Below, one piece after another: positions 15,464-20,627 of a stretch of 20,627 nt of DNA (the stretch's first letter is position 1; the number at the start of each line of letters is the position of its first letter). The stretch is from positions 1 to 20,627 of the forward strand of contig JBIRBF010000023.1 of NCBI GenBank assembly GCA_044326505.1. The letters are read 5' to 3'. This DNA is from JACJWR01 sp044326505 (GTDB lineage: Bacteria; Actinomycetota; Actinomycetes; S36-B12; UBA10799). The position numbers and the translations under genes are program-made. The notes under the pieces were generated by a model, which was not told the DNA's origin, searched no databases, and worked only from the letters and a program-made list of their open reading frames with translations.

Positions 15464-16836
15464 GCCAGCTCCGGCTCCTCGCTCCAGGTGTCGGCCTTCG
15501 CCGGCAGCGCCAGACCCAAGGCCCGCCATTCGGCCAGCGATGTCGCCACCAGCCGCTTCGCGCTCTCCAGCGCGCGTGCCGCTGCCGAGTCCGACGCCTC
15601 AGCGTCGCGATCGACGACTTCGCCGGCGACTCCGTGCTCGAGGTACCACGAGCGCAACCGACCCGTGACGATCAGATCCGCCAACTGGTGGGCGCGATGA
15701 CGGTCGTCGTCGCTGAGCTTCGCCGTTTCGCCGCAGGCCCGCAGCCAGCCGTAATCGATGTTGATGTTCATCAAGCCCGGCTCGGTCTCGAAGAGCCCGA
15801 TCGCCATGATGGTTGGGTCGATCACGATCAACCGGGTGCCGTCGGGGCGGTGCATCGCCACATCGCGGCGCTGCTGCCCGTACAGGGTGACGTAGACCTG
15901 CGACCGCATCAGGACCGAGAACATGTTGGCCTTCGAGTAGTCCACCTCAGGGGCCGGACAGTCGAGCGAGTCCGCCAGGACCGCGTACACGTCGGTGGCG
16001 CCGAGCGCGAACGCAGGTGCCACAGGGATGTTCTGCAGTACGCCGCCGTCGACGTAGACATCATCACCGATGGACCGCGGCGCGAAGACCATGGGAACAC
16101 TGGATGAGGCGAGCACTCCCTCGACCACCCCTGGCACCGGAGCGCCCGGCGCGGGCGTCACCCCATCCTGCTCGACCACCGCGCCGGACTGGGTCACGTA
16201 GCGGACGCAACCGGCGCCGAGCGCGGTGACCGTGAGTCGCAGCTCGAGCCCCTCGCGCGCGATCGCATCGGTGTCCAGCGGCGCCGGGCCGACGCCGGGC
16301 GTCTTGCCCAGGAAAGCGTCCCCGAGCGGGTCGATCACGGCCAGCGACTCGGCGTTGGCGCTCAGACCCTTGATCGCCTTGTGGGTCATGGCCAGGCCGG
16401 ACACCACCGATCGCGCCACGTCGACTCCCTGCTGGACGGCGTTGGCCTTCGAGTCCTTGAGCGCCGCCGCGAGCACGTCCTCGGCAAGGGTCGGATCGGC
16501 GGGAATCGTCGGTCGCATGGTGCCGGCCATGAGCTCACGGACGTCGACCGCGAGTGGCGTTCCCTCCAGGCCGGTGAGCCAGGACTGGGGCTCGAAGGCG
16601 ACCCCGGGCACACCCATCCGGATAACGTCCTCGCGCAGGACCGTCGCCGCTGTGTGGAACTCCTCCGGCGTGCGCGCCTGGGCCAGCACCGAGGCGCAGA
16701 TCGATCCCGCGGAGGTGCCCGTGATGATCTTCGGGATCAGGCCGGCCTCGCGGATCAGGTAGTCCAGGGCGCCGGCCGAGAACGATCCCCTGGCACCGCC
16801 GCCGCCGAGCGCGAAGCCCACTGTTCGTTTTGCCAC
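15460..16836 (-). CDS. Patatin-like phospholipase
   Basis: This 458-residue protein is a member of the patatin family of Ser-Asp dyad lipid acyl hydrolases. 'GFALGGGGARGSF' near the N-terminus is the glycine-rich oxyanion loop. 'GTSAGS' supplies nucleophile Ser42, and 'YVDGGVLQNIP' supplies Asp263. No signal peptide is seen, so it acts in the cytoplasm or is delivered by another route. The protein is longer than minimal patatins (about 300 residues): a roughly 100-residue insertion separates the serine block from the aspartate block, and a helical C-terminal extension follows. The GTG start at 16836 has only a weak GACGGA-like RBS. It is the last of three closely spaced minus-strand genes (DUF6790, DUF4287, patatin), nine bases after the DUF4287 stop. 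Confidence 0.92.
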   Translation of the reverse strand: MAKRTVGFALGGGGARGSFSAGALDYLIREAGLIPKIITGTSAGSICASVLAQARTPEEFHTAATVLREDVIRMGVPGVAFEPQSWLTGLEGTPLAVDVRELMAGTMRPTIPADPTLAEDVLAAALKDSKANAVQQGVDVARSVVSGLAMTHKAIKGLSANAESLAVIDPLGDAFLGKTPGVGPAPLDTDAIAREGLELRLTVTALGAGCVRYVTQSGAVVEQDGVTPAPGAPVPGVVEGVLASSSVPMVFAPRSIGDDVYVDGGVLQNIPVAPAFALGATDVYAVLADSLDCPAPEVDYSKANMFSVLMRSQVYVTLYGQQRRDVAMHRPDGTRLIVIDPTIMAIGLFETEPGLMNINIDYGWLRACGETAKLSDDDRHRAHQLADLIVTGRLRSWYLEHGVAGEVVDRDAEASDSAAARALESAKRLVATSLAEWRALGLALPAKADTWSEEPELA

Positions 16837-16845
16837 TCCGTCACG

Positions 16846-17109
16846 CTAGTGCAGAGCTCGCCCCGGCGCCGTCCTCGTCGCCGTCGGCCCTCGCCAGGCA
16901 GGCACCCACGAGGTCGCCGAGCGGCGGCAATACATCACCAGCGCACTGGCATGAGCCTGGGGGATGCCATGGTTCCCGCGCAGGAAGGCGATCTGGTCCG
17001 GGTACTTCCAGCCCTTGGTCTGATCCATCTGATCGAACCAGTAGGCCATCGGGTGTCCGTACTTCGCGTCGATGGCGGGGAAGCACGACGCTCGATCGTG
17101 GCTCGCCAT
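16846..17109 (-). CDS. DUF4287 domain protein, small
   Basis: This 87-residue protein carries a DUF4287-like core: 'CFPAIDAKYGHPMAYWF', then a basic/aromatic linker, then 'RGNHGIPQAHASALVMY'. The HG-x4-HA block is the most typical part. The function of the family is unknown. In longer relatives the 'ALVMY' segment continues into a serine/threonine-rich linker and a second domain. Here 'CRRSATS' looks like the start of that linker, but the rest of the tail does not match, so the gene may be a shortened form. The frame is open upstream to 17298, but that part is antisense to the DUF6790 gene, so ATG 17109 is preferred despite a poor RBS. It is 28 bp after DUF6790 and 9 bp before patatin. Confidence 0.7.
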   Translation of the reverse strand: MASHDRASCFPAIDAKYGHPMAYWFDQMDQTKGWKYPDQIAFLRGNHGIPQAHASALVMYCRRSATSWVPAWRGPTATRTAPGRALH

Positions 17110-17137
17110 GCGCCCGCTGCTAACTGGGGCGCAGCGC

Positions 17138-17674
17138 TCAGTCCGCGTCCAGACCTTCGGGGCCCCGGACACCGTGCCGATAGCCGGCCGGCAGCTTGCC
17201 GAGACCGCGGCGGTAGAGCACGAGGAGGATGATCCCCAGGAGCGGTTGGGCGATGTCGCTCGGGATGGCCCAGACGTTGTTCGGTGCGGTGTTGTCATGG
17301 CTGACGTACTGCATGACGTGGCCGATCGCGTCGCCCCAGTAGGAGACGGCGAGCGCGACCACCGCCGCAGTCAACCAGCGATCGCGGAACCAGAACGCTG
17401 CGATGCCCAGGGCGCTCAGGGCCAAGTCGCCGAAGCCCACCTCCCACTGGAACATGCTGGGGGCGTAGCCGATGGATGAGGCGATCTCGGCCGAATTGGG
17501 GCCGATGTGGCCCAGCACCCCGATCAGTCCCCACGCCGCGAACCACACCACCGTCCACAGCAGGGCGATCTCGACGACTCGCGCCGACGTGCGTCGTAGG
17601 GCGTGCCGATCGAGCAGCACGTTGGCAACGATGCCGACCACGAGGACCAGCCAGGGGACGAGGAAGAAGATCAC
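17138..17674 (-). CDS. DUF6790-like small integral membrane protein
   Basis: This 178-residue protein has about five hydrophobic segments, including 'MIFFLVPWLVLVVGIVANVLL', 'IALLWTVVWFAAWGLIGVLG', 'FGDLALSALGIAAFWF' and 'IAQPLLGIILLVLYRRG'. The loops 'WEVGFGDLALS' and 'YWGDAIGHVMQYVSHDNTAPNN' fit the DUF6790 family, whose role is unknown. The conserved polar residues inside the membrane (Glu, Asp, and His in 'GDAIGHV') could bind a metal or cofactor, but that is a guess. The GTG at 17674 has GAGAGG eight bases upstream, a good RBS. It is the first gene of the DUF6790-DUF4287-patatin set; upstream lies the integrase relic on the opposite strand. Confidence 0.75.
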   Translation of the reverse strand: MIFFLVPWLVLVVGIVANVLLDRHALRRTSARVVEIALLWTVVWFAAWGLIGVLGHIGPNSAEIASSIGYAPSMFQWEVGFGDLALSALGIAAFWFRDRWLTAAVVALAVSYWGDAIGHVMQYVSHDNTAPNNVWAIPSDIAQPLLGIILLVLYRRGLGKLPAGYRHGVRGPEGLDAD

Positions 17675-17882
17675 TGTTCGGGCCTCTCTGTGCTCAACGG
17701 GCTACCCGAGCAGAGTAGTTGCGCCCCCGGCCGCCCGCCGGCCCATTTCAACGACGTCCGGACGATGCCGGCAGAGTCGGCGGCGCGCATGCCGGCGATG
17801 GTCCCGACCGTGTCAGGTCCGGCTCGGGTGGCGAGGGTCACGAGAACGCGGCGTCGAGGTCCTCCAGCCCGACCTCCGGCAG

Positions 17883-18398
17883 GTGCTGCGCTGGACCCGT
17901 CGCTGCGAGTGCCTGCTGGTCGGGTGTCTGTAATGGTCGGACGTGGATCTCGACGCGCGCACACTGTCAATCTCGAAGTCACGCACTCAGGCAGGATCGA
18001 AGGGCACCTACGTCGGGGCGCCCAAGACAGCCAACGGCAACCGAGTCCTTCCGCTCGATGACGTGCTACTCGTTGCGCTGCGGGAGTTGAGGAAGGCCCG
18101 GCCCACGATCGGCGGCTTCCTGGTCGTCGATCCGTTCGGCCTGCCGGTGGCGCCCGAGGACTACTCGCGCCAATGGGTCGAACTGCTCGACAAGGCCCAG
18201 GTCCGCTATCTCGACCTTCGGGCTGCACGGCGCGGCTCGGTCACGGCAATGAGGAACCGAGGCGTTGCCGATCACGTCGTTGCCGCATGGCACGGTCACG
18301 ACGAAGCGGTGATGAGGCGCCACTACTCGGTGGTGCATGACGACGGGATGGCCGCTGCGGCCAGCGTGCTCACGGGGGTATTCCGCACCGGTTCGTGA
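17883..18398 (+). pseudogene. Decayed tyrosine recombinase (integrase) C-terminal fragment
   Basis: The stretch from GTG 17943 to TGA 18398 (151 codons) matches the catalytic half of actinobacterial phage/ICE integrases: 'WSDVDLDARTLSISKSRT', 'GAPKTANGNRVLPLDD' (the beta-hairpin lysine), then 'WHGHDEAVMRRHYSVVHDD' with the box III histidine and the catalytic tyrosine. Just upstream in the same frame, 'RRCECLLVGCL' followed by TAA (17931-17933) and 'WSDVD' looks like a damaged version of the usual RRGE...LRW segment, with a stop where the arginine should be. The box II His-x-x-Arg is 'LDLR', so its histidine is lost too. No DNA-binding N-terminal domain is found upstream. The fragment points toward the 3' end of tRNA-Arg 82 bp away. 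I call it a relic; expression from GTG 17943 as a short protein cannot be excluded. Confidence 0.75.
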
Positions 18399-18426
18399 CC
18401 AATCCGTGACCAGTTCGGCGGAACGA

Positions 18427-18469
18427 AGAAACCGCAGGCAAGGCGATATGGCCCTGACCTGCGGTTTCT
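18427..18469. terminator. Long inverted repeat, probable bidirectional terminator
   Basis: AGAAACCGCAGG (18427-18438) and CCTGCGGTTTCT (18458-18469) are exact 12-bp inverted repeats separated by 19 nt, inside which GGC/GCC can pair further. The arms end in A-rich and T-rich tracts, so either strand would give a hairpin followed by a short U-run. It sits between the integrase relic and the tRNA, whose 3' end is 11 bp away, and could end both transcripts. It could also be an arm or accessory site of the old attachment locus. Confidence 0.65.
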
Positions 18470-18479
18470 GTCGATCAAG

Positions 18480-18555
18480 TGGCGCGCCCGGAGAGACTCG
18501 AACTCCCAACCTTCTGATCCGTAGTCAGATGCTCTATCCGTTGAGCTACGGGCGC
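18480..18555 (-). tRNA. tRNA-Arg (anticodon ACG), CCA encoded
   Basis: The minus strand gives a complete 76-nt cloverleaf. The acceptor stem is GCGCCCG (18555-18549) with CGGGCGC (18490-18484). The D-arm contains 'GCTCAACGGATAGAGC'. The anticodon stem TCTGA/TCAGA encloses loop CTACGGA with anticodon ACG. The T-arm is 'GGGAGTTCGAGTCTCTC'. The discriminator is G and CCA is encoded (18482-18480). tRNA-Arg(ACG), modified to ICG, reads CGU/CGC/CGA codons. Its 3' end faces the integrase relic, the usual geometry of an integration target. A weak TAGATT -10-like element lies just upstream on the minus strand. Confidence 0.97.
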
Positions 18556-18925
18556 TTGCTGCGCCAAGAATCTACCACCGCGGCCCCCCAGACGGATGAT
18601 CGCGGTCGGCTCAGGGGCCCCCAGCGACCGCCCCCACAGCTGCGCGCCGCGCCGTACCGTCGGCCCGCAACAGTTCGGAAGGCACGCAGCCGCGCACTTG
18701 GCGGTGGCTTCGGCTCGCGAGGCCCGGACGGTGCATCGGTGTGAGTCGGGTCGGGGAGGTCGGTGTGGGTGAGGCCGGTGGCCAGCCAAGTCGCAACCGC
18801 TATCCCCAGATTCCGCTGCGCAACTTCCCGTCAGGTCGCTGGGCACTTATCCTGAAGCGAATAGAGGTGCATCCCTCGGACAGCGGCCGAGTGCGTCGGT
18901 CGTGGGGTTGGGGAAGGAGGCCGCC
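18556..18925. other. Non-coding stretch between tRNA-Arg and metalloprotease gene
   Basis: No convincing gene lies in these 370 bp. Frames open through it on either strand give arginine- and proline-rich translations with no family resemblance and no RBS. It should contain the tRNA promoter (minus) and the metalloprotease promoter (plus). The first part is very GC-rich, and a G-rich plus-strand patch lies at about 18738-18782 with only three runs of three or more G. No repeat of the tRNA 3' end was seen here. Confidence 0.6.
18825..18853 (+). promoter_or_regulatory. Possible promoter of the metalloprotease gene
   Basis: TTCCCG (18825-18830) and TATCCT (18848-18853) are spaced by 17 bp and lie about 70 bp before the ATG. 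The match to consensus is partial, mainly in the -10, and this is a guess based on position and spacing. Confidence 0.3.
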
Positions 18926-20161
18926 ATGCGATCGAGTCGCCGATTCACGCTGGCCGGCGCCACCACGGTAGCCCTGCTCGGTGCCACCGTCACCGCGAAT
19001 GCCGCGCCCCTGCGCGAACCGCTGTCCCAGTCGGCCATCACCATCGAACTGTCGCCCGCACCAGGGGGCGCGCCGACCCGCGCCGTGTTGACGGGCCCGG
19101 ACGGCTTCCGCTCCGAGCTGACCACGAGCACGGTGCTGCGCAGCCTTCCCCCGGGCACCTACACACTCACCGCCGAACCGAGCTCCGGGACTCTGGGCGC
19201 GGTCACGCCCCAACCCGCAAGCTCCACCGTCACAGTCGGTTTCGCCGACACCTTGGCGCTGGGCGTGAACTACTTCCCGGACGCCGCCACGCCGCCGCCG
19301 ATCGGTGCGGCCACCGACTACTCACTGCAGACCGTCGTCGCGGGCGCACCCGTGCGCTGGAACCCCTGCGAGGTCGTGACTTGGAGCCTGTCGACGGACA
19401 CGCCGGCCGAGGAGCACGACCGCATGGCCGCTGCTTTCGACGCTGCCTCCCTAGCCACTGGGATCACGTTCACCGAGGTCGCGGCGGGCCAGGACGCGAA
19501 GGTGGACGTCGACCTGGAATACGTCCCGGGCAACCGTGTCACCGGCGAGGGAGAGATGCAGTTCCGCGGCGGCGGCATCCAGCGCGAGCTGGCCAATGCG
19601 GGTTCGATCCAGGCAAGCATCGGGAGCGACACCTCCGCAGACCTGCGCACGGCTCTCTATCTGCACGAGATCGGACACGTGCTCGGGGTCACGCATGTTG
19701 CGGCCGAGGCGGAGGTCATGCACGAGATCGTCGACGAGGCCGATGCCACTGGCTATAAGGCCGGCGATCTGGCGGGGCTCACGCAGGTCGGCCTGGCCGC
19801 CGGCTGCCTCAACCGACCCACGCCGCCGCTGGACGCGCGGGCGCGCATCATCGGCAAGGACGTGGCCGTGGCGTGGTTCCAGCCTGCCGGTTCCGACCCG
19901 GTGCAGCGCAGTTGGCTGCGGCTGCGCAACGCGCAGGACACCAGCGGCATGTATATCGACATGCCGCTGGATCCGGACGCGAAGCCGACCGGGCGCGAGG
20001 GTGCTGAGTACGTCCGCATCCCGCTGCCCTCGGCGTTGTGCGCGCCCGGATCGACGCCGGAACTGGTGGTGGGCAACCGCAACGGCTCCACAGTTGTACC
20101 CGTCACAGTCGCCGGGTGTCCCGCTGCTGCCGCCGCGACCGGTGCCCCCGGCGCGCGCTAG
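18926..20161 (+). CDS. Secreted metzincin-type zinc metalloprotease (matrixin-like)
   Basis: This 411-residue protein opens with a Sec signal peptide: basic 'MRSSRRF', a hydrophobic core, then a cleavage site around Ala26-Ala27 ('TANAAP'). Residues 35-100 are strand-rich and look like an Ig- or carbohydrate-binding-like module. The catalytic domain follows, with the zinc motif HExxHxxGxxH at 247-257 (His247, Glu248, His251, Gly254, His257) and a Met-turn candidate at Met265 ('VMHEIVDE'). This fits M10/matrixin-like metzincins. The C-terminal 110 residues look like an Fn3-type beta domain. It should act outside the cell on proteins or cell-wall-associated substrates. The ATG at 18926 follows GGAAGGAGG by five bases; an in-frame GTG at 18902 would put eight residues before the signal peptide and is less likely. 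A DUF1622 gene follows after 11 bp. Confidence 0.88.
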   Translation: MRSSRRFTLAGATTVALLGATVTANAAPLREPLSQSAITIELSPAPGGAPTRAVLTGPDGFRSELTTSTVLRSLPPGTYTLTAEPSSGTLGAVTPQPASSTVTVGFADTLALGVNYFPDAATPPPIGAATDYSLQTVVAGAPVRWNPCEVVTWSLSTDTPAEEHDRMAAAFDAASLATGITFTEVAAGQDAKVDVDLEYVPGNRVTGEGEMQFRGGGIQRELANAGSIQASIGSDTSADLRTALYLHEIGHVLGVTHVAAEAEVMHEIVDEADATGYKAGDLAGLTQVGLAAGCLNRPTPPLDARARIIGKDVAVAWFQPAGSDPVQRSWLRLRNAQDTSGMYIDMPLDPDAKPTGREGAEYVRIPLPSALCAPGSTPELVVGNRNGSTVVPVTVAGCPAAAAATGAPGAR

Positions 20162-20172
20162 GACGCAGATCG

Positions 20173-20598
20173 GTGGAATTCGAGAACGTCATGGAGTGGA
20201 TCGCTCGCACCTTTGAATTCGTGGGCGTCCTGATCCTGGTCGTGGGTGGCATATGGGCCGCGTTCCGGGCAGTGGGCAACTACCGCGCCAAGCGCAACGT
20301 CTACCAGGGCATCCGCAGCGACTTCGGCCGAGCGCTACTGCTCGGGCTCGAGGTGCTGGTGGCAGCGGACATCGTCAAAACGGTCAGCGTGGCCACGACG
20401 TTGGAGAACGTCGTGATCCTCGGCATCCTCGTCCTGGTGCGCACGCTGCTGAGCTTCTCCCTCGACGTCGAGATCGACGGCATGGCGCCCTGGCGCCGGC
20501 GGCAGGTGGAAGCAGAGGCGGCGACGGCGCAGACAAGCGTCGGGGGGGGGGCCGGGGGGGCCCCCACCCCGCAGGGGGGGGGGGGGGGGGGTTTATAA
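20173..20598 (+). CDS. DUF1622 family membrane protein, 3' end corrupted
   Basis: The first ~115 residues match DUF1622, a family of small integral membrane proteins of unknown function. 'FVGVLILVVGGIWAAFRAV' is helix 1, 'YQGIRSDFGRALLLGLEVLVAADIVKTV' contains the most conserved block, and 'VVILGILVLVRTLLSFSLDVEIDG' ends the domain. The GTG at 20173 (AGGA nine bases upstream, giving 'MEFENV') is preferred over ATG 20191 because relatives start with a similar acidic tip. After about residue 123 the reading runs into long G tracts (20542 onward) and yields a poly-glycine tail and a stop at 20596-20598 that I do not trust. The true end is probably close to 20540 or unseen. It is almost certainly co-transcribed with the metalloprotease. 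Confidence 0.8.
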   Translation: MEFENVMEWIARTFEFVGVLILVVGGIWAAFRAVGNYRAKRNVYQGIRSDFGRALLLGLEVLVAADIVKTVSVATTLENVVILGILVLVRTLLSFSLDVEIDGMAPWRRRQVEAEAATAQTSVGGGAGGAPTPQGGGGGGL

Positions 20599-20627
20599 CC
20601 ACAATGGGGGTTTAAAACCAAAACCCC
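20542..20627. other. Homopolymeric, low-complexity contig end (likely artefact)
   Basis: Runs of G10 (20542-20551), G7 (20554-20560) and G18 (20574-20591) are followed by two similar units, GGGGGTTTATAACC and GGGGGTTTAAAACC, and a final AAAACCCC. Composition breaks sharply from the preceding coding sequence. This is typical of poor base calls at an assembly end rather than genomic sequence. Confidence 0.8.

Noticed and set aside
17671..18228. Minus-strand 185-codon frame upstream of DUF6790
   Set aside because: It is antisense to the integrase relic and shows no domain, signal sequence or RBS.
18337..18846. Open frames on both strands crossing the tRNA
   Set aside because: Their translations contain strings typical of tRNA-derived spurious ORFs ('GETRTPNLLIRSQ' on plus, 'APVAQRIEHLTTDQKVGSS' on minus); the DNA is tRNA-Arg.
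20592..20627. Telomere-like GGGGTTT/AAAACCCC repeats
   Set aside because: They are confined to the last bases beside homopolymeric G runs, so an assembly or base-calling artefact is more likely than a linear replicon end.
1..20627. CRISPR arrays, complete insertion sequences, riboswitches, origin-like repeats
   Set aside because: No regularly spaced direct repeats, transposase genes, DnaA-box clusters or conserved riboswitch cores were seen on either strand.

Overview
The window is about 20.6 kb of high-GC DNA. Its coding style (frequent GTG starts, short intergenic gaps, G/C-ending codons) and protein families (tandem-domain universal stress protein, ThrE-type exporter, SlpD/E-like S33 hydrolase, matrixin-like secreted metalloprotease, DUF1622, DUF4287, DUF6790) point to a chromosomal segment of a high-GC actinobacterium. 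The genus cannot be given from sequence alone. The right-hand end (about 20542-20627) is homopolymeric and looks like a damaged contig end.

Layout, left to right. (1) A minus-strand set, LuxR-type regulator (1488-2189) -> PIG3-like quinone oxidoreductase (474-1466) -> truncated shikimate-dehydrogenase-like protein (1-371), diverges from a plus-strand AlkA-like DNA glycosylase (2269-2937). (2) A minus-strand run of four genes reads, in transcription order: large APC amino-acid permease (6075-7940), DUF2252 kinase-fold protein (4582-6015), DUF302 protein (4196-4585, GTGA overlap) and a second APC permease (2931-4187). (3) A 107-bp divergent spacer with a perfect 10-bp-arm palindrome separates that run from a plus-strand universal stress protein (8048-8938), followed by a GspE/PilB-type ATPase with an MshEN-like N-terminus (8988-10712). 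(4) A CPA1-type cation/proton antiporter (10740-12041, minus) diverges from a Nudix hydrolase, a secreted or anchored S33 hydrolase and a ThrE-type exporter (12080-15463, plus). (5) A compact minus-strand cluster holds DUF6790 membrane protein -> DUF4287 protein -> patatin-like phospholipase (17674-15460). (6) A decayed tyrosine recombinase (17883-18398), a long inverted repeat and tRNA-Arg(ACG) with encoded CCA (18480-18555, minus) mark an old integration site. (7) A secreted metzincin-type metalloprotease (18926-20161) and a DUF1622 membrane protein (from 20173) close the window.

Much of the window is membrane transport or cell-envelope work: two APC permeases, a cation/proton antiporter, a ThrE exporter, two exported hydrolases, a lipase and small membrane proteins. 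Stress functions (USP, DNA glycosylase, quinone reductase, Nudix) are mixed in. No CRISPR array, complete mobile element, biosynthetic cluster or recognised defence system is visible. The points most worth following are the palindrome between the permease operon and USP, the orphan PilB-like ATPase with a probable cyclic-di-GMP-type domain, the DUF2252-DUF302-permease operon, and the integrase relic at tRNA-Arg.
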